Below the pieces are notes generated by a model. That model made no database searches. It saw only the letters and a program-made list of their open reading frames with translations, and was not told the DNA's origin. This document shows positions 10,601 to 18,179 of a stretch of DNA of 64,000 nucleotides, one piece after another. Each line of letters starts with the position of its first letter. Position 1 is the first letter of the stretch. The translations under genes and the position numbers were made by a program. The stretch spans positions 1-64,000 of the forward strand of contig JAPJBO010000384.1 in the NCBI GenBank assembly GCA_030068145.1, given 5' to 3'. The DNA is from Diplonema papillatum (Eukaryota > Euglenozoa > Diplonemea > Diplonemida > Diplonemidae).

Positions 10601-11107
10601 CTCCAACAGTTTTTTACGCGCTCCAGCCGTCAGCTCCGGATCGGCTCCCACCCGGGAGAGGTCAACCGTGGCTAGTATCTTCCTCCGTAGCATCCTTGCG
10701 AAGTGCGGAGGGGCGTCCTTGAATTGCTCCTCAACGAACTGGGTCACAGCTTTGTCGACCTCCCTGCAAACGGCTTCTTCCCCACCGTCCGGTCGGAACT
10801 TGCGACCCTTGTCAAAAAGCGAAATTAGCTCGCTCGACGTTTTGAGGAGGTGTGCCTGCCCGCACGCATGCCCTTGGATGTGGTATCCGTCTAGAAGGTA
10901 GCGTTGGCAAGGGCATTCACCAGGGGGAGGGGCCGGGGCAGCAGTTGTTTGTCGCGAAACATCCGTAAAGTTTGACAGAAGGACCCCGAGGGGAGGATTA
11001 AGCGACGTGGAAACCCTCGTGTTCACGAAGTCCGTTGAGTCCGCGAGCATTTCACGGAGTTCGGTATCGTGACGGAAAACGGCGGCTAGCTTCCTTTCAT
11101 CCATCAT
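7622..11107 (-). CDS. Reverse transcriptase fused to a ubiquitin-specific protease (Penelope-like element ORF2)
   Basis: About 1161 residues from ATG 11107. N-terminal part: a Cys/His motif (CPCQRYLL..HIQGHACGQ) and a DKG-like motif (VILPVDKSSHDFG). RT: motif A FDFTTMYDQL, motif B GIPMGANASPDIANLF, motif C RRFIDDLLCFG. After a basic linker (KGKRKRRDDE, GPKRRCD; possible nuclear signal) comes a USP-family deubiquitinase. Its Cys box is NLGNTCFLNAVLQLL (Cys codon 8747-8749, about residue 787), with QHDAHEAL, CxxC pairs (CIAC, CDCG), and a His box GHFVTYVLQGMQWTLFDDE (His near residue 1020, then the Asp pair). The catalytic set looks intact. The C-terminus has a further CxxC...HxxxxC finger. RT and USP lie in one uninterrupted frame, so this is not a shift or splice artefact. 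Known Penelope-like RTs have no protease of this kind to my knowledge. The USP could spare element proteins from degradation or process a ubiquitin-like fusion. Confidence 0.85.
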   Translation of the reverse strand: MMDERKLAAVFRHDTELREMLADSTDFVNTRVSTSLNPPLGVLLSNFTDVSRQTTAAPAPPPGECPCQRYLLDGYHIQGHACGQAHLLKTSSELISLFDKGRKFRPDGGEEAVCREVDKAVTQFVEEQFKDAPPHFARMLRRKILATVDLSRVGADPELTAGARKKLLELQEHLVILPVDKSSHDFGFVCKRFYNQDLHAKVNHSTNYSPSEETPQQVIARHKAYLGREGLHSSNVLPYLYGTLKLHKEVTSMRYIAGVSRKNCVDSDSEAADAGRDARPKTTFSSTTDAQLDLTGLLKAIMSILRREDDIRFNATGYRYFWITESSDDTAFFLKTHADELAQLDAGTFDFTTMYDQLELEELLNAVADTINEAFAAEAARLNVDAGRLVLVRPKSQHGPTRKKRCFAFKVNTEVRSHEAAYSAQELKTLLSFCLVNTYVLVNRVLMRQTLGIPMGANASPDIANLFCYAKERKYMMRLLEDGDTQRAALLSLTRRFIDDLLCFGTKPPPESVYNMRYKQTNAKVGDATFLGIRIRHEVSEMSGRRYMRLSVLDKAKAYRYQPLAYTSVLSTAPSNFGSSILIGALVRNGRIANNLHDFKTEMNNTVLKLMRRGYRKSVLKSGFRKWLLDTYPEAKFGDHCEKIRAHFVWLVHEVERILQMPDLESIDQAVERLLAEKAFVRYRDRPRPGTRTERDTPDRPSTAAPKQRRDLVPQDGTTKGKRKRRDDEAAQPGPKRRCDVSHAVPDMLESSPAVGRQAVICIQRPSRMFDPSPFEPAGLPNLGNTCFLNAVLQLLLRVEPIENMYYSLAQNPLNFRGFLKEFLTYFVLLVSSRSGRSQLSQDSRRIGAETILAMLPMFCDARQHDAHEALVAILDRTDSSLGPDETTEACPDWRLFQTCLENTMTTTTRCIACGATSTRHQLVRCLQVPRGRPVEDAFCVRGIMNPERRCDCGAAGSVVETMNVHVASECLLLQFGIYASDGARLRNDASLPLLLRLPDGTLRLSAVVVHTGQNTTSGHFVTYVLQGMQWTLFDDERVLHVDNVPWTDIYLAAYVRIPNASHEVVERLPSPTMMATTVPPQVPLIPSSPPCTDANLESCQPMPSDAALAAHDQPPEQPKDPPELRCKRCFTDRTKDGRLFRGLRGLHVHERLCTYVNFGE

Positions 11108-12311
11108 CTTGCTCACCTGCCGTATGCAGAACCAAGGCGTTCGTGCTGCACTCTTTCTTTTTCGCAAGATGGTTGATCTCACTAAGCCTCGCCGTGAGCA
11201 GCTCGTCCAGGATTGCTACCTTCGGGTGCTGCAGGTGCTCAACCATGAACATTCGCACCCAGGTACGAACTCTGTAGACGCGGCTCTTCATCCACGGGTT
11301 CACGTCGTATGCCCGTAGGGTGTCCTCATCGAGTCCGAACATGTAATGCAGCTGCTTCCGGATGCCGAAGTATCGGCCTCGACTTTGGTCCACGTGGACC
11401 TGCCCATCCTTCACATGCACCCAGGCGTCTCCGCGCTCTCGAGGATTTTCCGGGGTAGACTGCCCGCTGTCCGGTTTGCCCTTGAACGACGGAGCAGATC
11501 GCGGCTTCTTACCTCGCTTGTTAAAGCCGCTTGCAGTACTAACCATATTGAACTGCGGCTTTAGCCTCGCGATGAAAGCCATTTCTATCGGCTCGGCAAC
11601 TTTGTCGAAGTTACCCCCAGCCGCATAGAACGCTTCTGGGACGTCGTAGAGGATGAACGCGTAAGGCGGCGAGGGGAGGTTCTGCAAGTGTCGCTTGAAC
11701 CTGTCCTGCTTGGTGTTCCGGCCAGACCAATGCTTTGTAACCCGCTCCTGCATCGTCTTGCTCGTCTTGCCGATGTACAGCAGGTTGGCGTGGGCATCAA
11801 CTAGTCCGTAGATGAGACCCGTAGCGCGGTAGTTGCTCGCGTCTGTCGGGCGCTGGAGTCTCATCGTCGCGTACGTGTGGTCTAGGAGCCTGCGATACCT
11901 CTTCTGGAACCGGGCCGTAAACAGCTCGCCCTGCTCTTTCCACTTCGGCCAATCTATCTGTGTCGTCTTCTCCGTTTTGCCACGTACACAGTCAGTTTGG
12001 AAGAATGGTGCGAGAAAGGGCTTTGCGAACTCCGGGCGTCGACGCATGTCCGCGTCAGCTGGTGGCAAACGTACCATGTTGACCGCGAAGCTCTTGCGAG
12101 GATTGTGGGGCCGGGTCCGTATCGTAAAGGGTGGTGCTCTGTACAGGGATCGGGGTTGCCGGGGGTAGTAGAATGCGTCGGCTGAGGCGTTGACGGAACG
12201 TAACGGAACTGATTTGAATTGCTTGAGGGAGGCTGTGCACTGTACAAAGGGGTGGTAGCGGGATTGGGTGGTGAGCGGGTTGCTGTTCTGGATTTTGGCG
12301 GTACTCTTCAC
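11097..12311 (-). CDS. GIY-YIG endonuclease ORF upstream of the RT (Penelope-like element ORF1)
   Basis: The GIY-YIG nuclease domain is clear: GLIYGLVDAHANLLYIGKT, then a helix with the conserved Arg (QERVTKHW), and a downstream Glu in VAEPIEMAFIARLKPQFN. The open frame starts at a GTG at 12311. The first ATG in frame is near 12077, so the N-terminal ~78 residues may be untranslated or come from a spliced leader exon. The stop codon overlaps the start of the RT-USP ORF in the string ATGATGGATGA (11107-11097), which suggests termination-reinitiation coupling. A GIY-YIG placed before the RT is the permuted order described for the Chlamys/Naiad clade of Penelope-like elements; classical Penelope elements carry it after the RT. 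Here it is a separate ORF. The nuclease is expected to nick target DNA to prime reverse transcription. Confidence 0.85.
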   Translation of the reverse strand: MKSTAKIQNSNPLTTQSRYHPFVQCTASLKQFKSVPLRSVNASADAFYYPRQPRSLYRAPPFTIRTRPHNPRKSFAVNMVRLPPADADMRRRPEFAKPFLAPFFQTDCVRGKTEKTTQIDWPKWKEQGELFTARFQKRYRRLLDHTYATMRLQRPTDASNYRATGLIYGLVDAHANLLYIGKTSKTMQERVTKHWSGRNTKQDRFKRHLQNLPSPPYAFILYDVPEAFYAAGGNFDKVAEPIEMAFIARLKPQFNMVSTASGFNKRGKKPRSAPSFKGKPDSGQSTPENPRERGDAWVHVKDGQVHVDQSRGRYFGIRKQLHYMFGLDEDTLRAYDVNPWMKSRVYRVRTWVRMFMVEHLQHPKVAILDELLTARLSEINHLAKKKECSTNALVLHTAGEQDDG

Positions 12312-12459
12312 GCGACGTACACGGTGTTGCTGTTAGGGGTGTCGGTTTGTTGCTAAGCTCAAGTCTTAGCGCGCTTTGTTCGGAGGGTGCGTTTTGTGGT
12401 CTTGGTTGGGGGTTTTCCCGGTTTGTAGTAGCGAGCCGCATGCTACCAGGGGGGGGGGG

Positions 12460-12856
12460 CAGTGCTGATACTAAGCCTGAGACCCAAACGAAGTTGCTAA
12501 CCCTGGGTGGGGGGGTACCCCCCCCCTACCCCCCCCCCCCCCCCCCCCTCCTGGTGCAACCCACTGTGGACCTACTGTGGGACCCACCTTAGCTAAATTC
12601 TCTAAGGTGAAATGGTGGAAAAAGTGGGTCGAAAATTCTTTTTTTCGAGTGCTTTTTTGGGAGGATTTGGGCCAAAAAAAAATTTTTTTTTCTTGGTCGG
12701 TGCTGAGGAAACCACCTTAGAGCGGTCACCACCCTGCTGCACACAGGCCCTGCAAGGGGGGGGGGGGGGGGGAGGGGGGGGGGGGGTACCCACCCACCCC
12801 TCGTTGCCGTCCGGCTGACAACGATGCCGAGTTTAGGGGCCTTAGCATCAGCACTG
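12460..12856. mobile_element. G-tract-inserting MITE, copy 1 (397 bp)
   Basis: It begins CAGTGCTGATACTAAG and ends with the reverse complement of CAGTGCTGATGCTAAG, giving inverted repeats of about 16 bp. It is flanked on both sides by runs of G (12450-12459 and 12856 onward). The interior has a conserved TCTCTAAGGTGAAATGG block and an A-run/T-run palindrome (GGCCAAAAAAAAATTTTTTT). A second full copy is at 32070-32447. No coding potential. The CAGTG ends would suit a hAT-type element whose target duplication is itself a G run; that is inference. Confidence 0.85.
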
Positions 12857-12885
12857 GGGGGGGGGGGGGGGGGGGGGGGGCGTAC

Positions 12886-13594
12886 CATTTCTTGTGTCAA
12901 TGTTCCCAGCGGAATCGGCGGAGCCCATGAAGGTGATGGCGTCGTTCCAGTCGAGTCCTCCATTGGTGGTGTTGCGGGTTTCGGATGAGACGAAGTGCAT
13001 CCAGTCGTCGAAGGTTGTTCCGAGAAGGTCGTTGCCCACGAGGAAGTTGAACGTGCCCCCCCAGTTGTCCGGGTTTGAGTTCGGGGAGAACGGGAGAGCC
13101 TCGTATGTGATCGAACGAAGGCCGTGCGGCGCCAGCTCCTGCTGGTTGGCGGCCACGAATCTACGCATGGTTTGGTCCATCCATTCCGGGCTATTCGTGA
13201 TGTCCGGGTGGTGGTTTTGAAGGAAGTGCAACGTTGTGTCGGCGGTCCTCTCGGGAACGTCTGTGAACGACCTCAGGTTGCTCTCGGTACCTGTCAGAAT
13301 CGACTTCAGCAGCCTGCCAGTAACCTCGGCAACGTTGTCCTCACCCGCTTCGAAGCATCCTCCGACACTTTCATCGCCGGTGTCCCTCGCATCATTCGTC
13401 GAGTCGTTACCGCTCGTGATCGCAAGCGACGCCACGATGGCCCCAGTGAGCACGACGAGCGTTGCTGACAACAGCATCGTCAGGTTCTGAATTCCTGGGG
13501 ACCACATTTTTGCGCCGGAACCCCCAAACGGGTGGGTCTGTTGCGGTCTTCGCTCCGAAAGAAGAAAAAAAGGACTGAGAACAGGTGCAGCCAA
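12886..13594 (-). CDS. Orphan first exon of a second dCache receptor
   Basis: The exon encodes ~236 residues. It has a cytosolic N-terminus, a membrane helix (LLSATLVVLTGAIVASLAI), then the start of an extracellular dCache sensor (GGCFEAGEDNVAEV, LAPHGLRSITYEALPF, NWGGTFNFLVGNDLL), ending DTRN plus one base. It is a close paralogue of the exon at 50429-51131 and stops at the identical splice position: ...AAATG|GTACG with the donor GT at 12885-12884, phase 1. In transcript sense the intron opens directly into a poly-C run and the MITE at 12460-12856. I find no exon 2 between here and the left edge; that space is taken by the Penelope-like element. It is either a truncated gene copy or a gene with a very long, transposon-filled intron. 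Confidence 0.7.
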
Positions 13595-14102
13595 AGGTTG
13601 CTTGTTCCTCCTACGCTTCTTTGTTAACTGTTGTTTTTAGAGGTTCTTAATGAAAGAATTGCTTGGGCTCGCTAGTTTTCTAGTGCCTTTTTCGTGTTTT
13701 TTTTTCTCTGGTTGTTTGCGGATCAGAATTAAATGGACAGCTTTCGGTTTTATTTAGCAAGCAAAAAGCAGAAAGAATAGCAAACCTGGCGGTGTGTTGA
13801 AAAAAGAGGGGAAGAAAAGATTTAGAGCGCGAGAGAGGGGGAAGATGGGAAAACTCCCAACTCCTTCTTATTCTTGTTGTGTGTGTGTGTGCGTGTGTGT
13901 GTGTGTGTGTTTTTTCTATGCCCCTCGCGTTCTTCTGTGTTGTGAACACCAAATACCTGGACGGGTTTTCTAGACTGCTTCGTGTTTTAAAACTCGTTGT
14001 TCCAAGTCTCCCTTATACGCGCCCCCCCAGGGGTGGCCCTAAGCGGCCAGATTGCGGAGTCGTTGGCAGAATCTGACCTGACCCCCCCCCCCCTAGGGGG
14101 TA
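13595..14102. other. Presumed upstream region of the orphan exon; GT microsatellite
   Basis: No gene seen. It contains a (GT)n-like run at 13877-13910 and G/C-tracts at 14020-14100 next to the left end of the 9.3-kb element. It should include the promoter of the exon at 12886-13594 if that gene is expressed. Confidence 0.5.
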
Positions 14103-14300
14103 CACGACGCACTTGTTAGCTGTTTTTTTGGGACATAACTAGTTATATTTCTAACAAGTGATTACTTGTTATATAACAAGTGATTACTTGTTATATAACA
14201 AGTGATTGCTTGTTATATAACAAGTGTTTGGTTGCAATTTCATAAGGAACCTGGGGTTTGTACCTACCTACGAGAGAAAGTCACGTGATCTGCAAGACAC
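14103..14300 (+). repeat. Left terminal inverted repeat of the 9.3-kb element
   Basis: 198 bp. The palindromic units at 14151-14225 alternate GATTACTTG and GATTGCTTG, and the inner boundary is TGCAAGACAC at 14300. Its reverse complement is split between 22401-22506 and 23286-23411. Confidence 0.9.
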
Positions 14301-14455
14301 TAGGGTTTTGGCAAACAAACGGTTGCTGCAAGCGCGCTTGGCATTTGGACACCCGAACCGCTCATTCGGGGTTCTTCTGTGGGTCGAAGTTTCTTGTCGT
14401 GTGAAAAATCACACTTTACAGGACCTTCTCCCACAAGAAACAGAAGAACCACATT

Positions 14456-15442
14456 ATGAGCAAGCGCAGTGACAACTCGTCGAAGACCGCGGAGAAAAAG
14501 AGGAAGAAGTCGGGGGACGCCGGGCCGGACATCATCGAGGCCCAGACGGCCCAGGTGATCGTCGACTTCGTCGACGTTTACTGCGTGGCGAAAGACGACA
14601 CCGAGGTCATGCACGTGGCCTTAAAAGCTGTGGTGCAGACCCTATTTGGCTTCGAGCTCGGCGGCCGCGATGGCAGGATCAGCAAGGCCATCGGTGCGAA
14701 GTTTCCTCGCATGCTTTATGCGAAGAATCAGGCGGAGGCAACCGACACGAAGCTTTACGCGCTGAGGATCCGCCTTAACACCGATATGGTTTTCCGCGGG
14801 GTTTACCTCCGCAAGAGCCCCACGCCTGCACAAAAGGCAGGTGAACCATACACTCGTCTGCGAGCTGCCGCCGTCAAAGATATTTGCCTTGACAACGTAG
14901 ATGTGACGAGCATCTACAAAAGCAAACTCCAAGGGCAGGTTGTGGGCGCCGGTGCTGCTGTAGGAAAGCGCAACCCCAGATGGCCTTACATTACTGTCGT
15001 GGGCAAACAGCAGGGGACCGTCGGTTCGGAGTCGTTGACATATCACTGTATTGTGATAGAAAGTGGGTGTACGGTGATTCCGGAAGCTCACCCCCCGATC
15101 CTCACTGGAAACTGCCTCGCATTCACCCTGTATCGCGAACTACCATCGTCAGGAGGCGCCGCAGGCCTTTACAAGGGTAGCTACACTCTGCCTTCAGATG
15201 TCATCATTGACACCACTAAAAGCATGCTGGTTACAGAGTCAGGAGGGCTTACTGTGGTGAAGTTTCCTTTGGCTACAACCGCCAACCAGGTGATTACCGT
15301 CGAGCGGGGCAATTGGAGAAACAATCCAGAATTGTTGGGCGTGTCATTAGACCAAGTCGAAGATGACCGCGCCAGTGCAGACGACACCGACAATTCCGAT
15401 AACGCATCCGATCACGAGGTGCACTTTCAGCCTGCAAACTAG
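14456..15442 (+). CDS. Unrecognised 328-residue protein of the 9.3-kb element
   Basis: ATG at 14456 lies 156 bases inside the left inverted repeat (context CACATTATGAGC). The N-terminus is short and basic (KTAEKKRKKSG; nuclear-signal-like). A globular ~270-residue body follows with alternating hydrophobic strands (AQVIVDFVDVYCVA, LTYHCIVIESGCTVI, GLTVVKFPLA), and the C-terminus is acidic (DDRASADDTDNSDNASDHE). Codon use looks genuine and no repeat explains the frame. I recognise no catalytic motif. The basic head, beta-rich core and acidic tail would suit a DNA-binding or capsid-like protein, but nothing proves either. It is the best candidate for the element's defining gene. Confidence 0.7.
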   Translation: MSKRSDNSSKTAEKKRKKSGDAGPDIIEAQTAQVIVDFVDVYCVAKDDTEVMHVALKAVVQTLFGFELGGRDGRISKAIGAKFPRMLYAKNQAEATDTKLYALRIRLNTDMVFRGVYLRKSPTPAQKAGEPYTRLRAAAVKDICLDNVDVTSIYKSKLQGQVVGAGAAVGKRNPRWPYITVVGKQQGTVGSESLTYHCIVIESGCTVIPEAHPPILTGNCLAFTLYRELPSSGGAAGLYKGSYTLPSDVIIDTTKSMLVTESGGLTVVKFPLATTANQVITVERGNWRNNPELLGVSLDQVEDDRASADDTDNSDNASDHEVHFQPAN

Positions 15443-15892
15443 CGACGTAAAAAGTCAGCGAAAGGCTTTTTCCTTTCTGCCCTTCGTGATGACGGTAACC
15501 TCCTATCTTTTTTGACGACGACATTCATTTTGATCATGACCCAATATTTTGCGCAGCAAATCCCCTCTGTTTTCCCTCTTAATGCCCCGAACAAGAAGTT
15601 GGTGATCAATTGCAGGGGATACATGTAACTCTTGGGCAGCTTTTCTCCCTGTTTCCCGGCGTGGACGAGGGCAAGTTGAAATTGAATAAACTGAACGATG
15701 GGTCAGTGTGATGACAAACGTGGAAGTATCCGTCTTTGGTGTTCTGGCTTGTTGACCATTGTAGTACACTAATTGTAAGCTGAAGCGGACACTCAATATG
15801 TCGGTCCACGTTTCACGTTTCATATGTTGCTGATCATTGAAGTGGAAGAATCGAATTGACAGGTTGCTGCTTTTCGATCACCCAAAAGAACC

Positions 15893-16264
15893 ATGGCTAT
15901 GAAAATGGATGCACCGACCGTTCGAGCAATTGGGCAGTTGATAGCTGAGAATCGTGGTCAGCTGGGGATGTCATTGAAGGATTGCGCACGATTGGGAACC
16001 TTAGTGAAGGAGCGCACCGGTATTTGCATGGGCCTTTCACAGGGGAGTGTAGCCAAGAGTGATGAACCGTGGAAGGTTCTTTCCAATGAGGTTTTGGGGA
16101 GTGTTGCGGGATCACTCAGCTTTCTCCTGAAGACGTTTCCGGTGAAGGCAGACTCGGAGGCCCCATCAGTTCTTCTGGTTATGGATGCATACAATCCAGG
16201 GAACGCATTCCGTTCCCGGACCTCTAGACAGCGACTAGCAATCGGCCTCCTATCACCGGCCTGA
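15893..16264 (+). CDS. Small unrecognised protein of the 9.3-kb element
   Basis: A 123-residue ORF with start AACCATGGCTATG, a near-ideal eukaryotic context. The first 60 residues look helical (TVRAIGQLIAENRGQLGMSLKDCARLGTLVKE, described here only in part: AIGQLIAENRG, LKDCARLGTL). The C-terminal end is basic (RSRTSRQRLA). No known domain recognised. It is in the same orientation as the 14456 gene, 450 bases downstream. Confidence 0.45.
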   Translation: MAMKMDAPTVRAIGQLIAENRGQLGMSLKDCARLGTLVKERTGICMGLSQGSVAKSDEPWKVLSNEVLGSVAGSLSFLLKTFPVKADSEAPSVLLVMDAYNPGNAFRSRTSRQRLAIGLLSPA

Positions 16265-18179
16265 TACAAACCACCAGTCCTCACCTTAGCGGCTGCACTT
16301 GAGCTGAGCTATCTTTATGCCTTTTGTTTGTCTCTTACGTCTCTTGGCCGCAGCCAGTCCCTCGGGTACTTCATTCAGATGCCAGCAGCTTCTCTCACGT
16401 CAGCTGCAAAGACCAACAGACGAACTAACAGGTACCAGCCATTACCCACACCCAAGGAACTCCTCAACCCGCCTTGAAACAAAACATGGATCCTTAAAAC
16501 TCGAAACAGTCTAGAATATTGCAACCTCACAATAGCATAGTGATGATGGATTAGAAAAGATTGGCCCAATAGAGGCGTGCAGACGAACATGCATTTGGAA
16601 CAGGTAGGTGGCTCACTCCATGGCAGGGCCACATGCACAGACACAGCCAAAGCCGTCATTTGGAACAGGTAGGTGGCTCATTCGATTACAAAGTCAGTCT
16701 CAGCGCTCACAAACAGTCTTGCATCATCAGATAGAAGGCATCAATGAGGAGAGAACATTAAAGCAGTATCGGCATGATTACCGGTAGAAACCGATTATCA
16801 GGTTGTCGCAAAAGACTGGAAATGGAACATTCTTTTTCGGAAACAGGGGAGTGCTCAGGCCAGTGTTGGAGCTAAAAAGTGCACCGGCCCGATAACAGAG
16901 AAGTATGCTTCATGGTGAAGCTTACTTTCAGAAGCTGGAGCTACATTGGGCGCCGAGAAACACCAATATGCGGGTGTGTTTCAACCAAACCGCGTGTATA
17001 TGTACTCGAAACTTGGATGTGACACCACTTCCAAGGCAAGACTCCACTTTTTTGGCGAAGGGGGGAAAATGTTTCTTGGGTTTGAAGGGGGAGGGAGGAG
17101 ATAGGACCCTAGGTGGAAATTTCGTGATTCGGGTGTTTTGTGGTCGGTCGGTGACCGCAAGGCTAGAAGAAGTGTGTAGTTTTGTTTTAAAGGTAAGATG
17201 ACACTTTCTCTCTTCTCAGGTCAGAAATGTCATCTTCAATGTGTGTGCGAAGAAGGACCTGTTTCGTATCTTTACATGACAGGTTCCAACGCTGCCATTT
17301 CTTTTATGTACTGACATGTCCACGGTGCGGTATGTTGTTTCAAAAACCGTACACCGCGAGAGCAGGAGAAAGTAGAAGTTTTTGTTGACCGCACTACCCT
17401 GAGCCCCAATCCTGGACGTGGTTTCAGGTGGCAAATTGGCAAATGATCATGATCAGAAGGTCCTACTTGGGCGGTGCAGTTTCCTCACACATTGCATGTG
17501 GCTAATATAAAACAGGGAAGTTGCAGGCATAGGCCTATTTTTTCAAATAGACAAACATGCCATGTCAGCTTGGATTTCAGAAGCGAGCGGTCTCAGCCTT
17601 TTCTCGACAACGAGCCCAGTCGAAAACGTGGAAACAACCTGTCACACTACCGGTGCACCATCATGTTTCTGACCGCATTTCTGACCTGTAGGTCACAAAT
17701 GCTGTTCCGAACAGTATTTGTGGTAGTGTTGTGGTAGTGTTTCGTTGTTGATAAAAGGTACAAACCCCTCAAATCACGAAAATATAGGGTACCTAGGGGC
17801 TGCATCGACTCATACGTAATAGCCCCACTGTGCAATGGTCTACAGAGCTGGGGTATCCACGCTACAAAATGGCAGTTGTGTTAGTAAGGTGACCTTGGCC
17901 CGCAGGGAGCCTTTGCTGGGTGGTCCAGGCGTGGGAGAGTACCAGTATGATCGGCAGTGCTGACAGGAACGAGATAGCTAGGGCTGCATCGCAAAAGAAG
18001 CCGAGTTACTCGGCAAAAAAAAACTCTTCAATGGAGAGAGGCACAGTGAGCAAGGGATGTGTATGTGGGGAGAGTTGTGGGAAGTTGCACGTGTGCAGTT
18101 GTAAGACACTAGACCAAGAAAGGACTGCCAAGTGTGCCAGGTGAGTCATCAAACCCCTGATGGGCCGTGCGCGGCGCGG
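16265..18179. other. Non-coding interior of the 9.3-kb element with a dispersed repeat
   Basis: No convincing gene. CATTTGGAACAGGTAGGTGG recurs at about 16590 and 16658. A 43-bp segment at 16616-16658 is inverted at 19434-19476. A dispersed repeat at 17342-17507 (shared CCTGGACGTGGTTTCAGGTG and AAATGATCATGATCAGAAGG) has copies at 43499-43679 and 62159-62280, outside this element. Confidence 0.55.
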
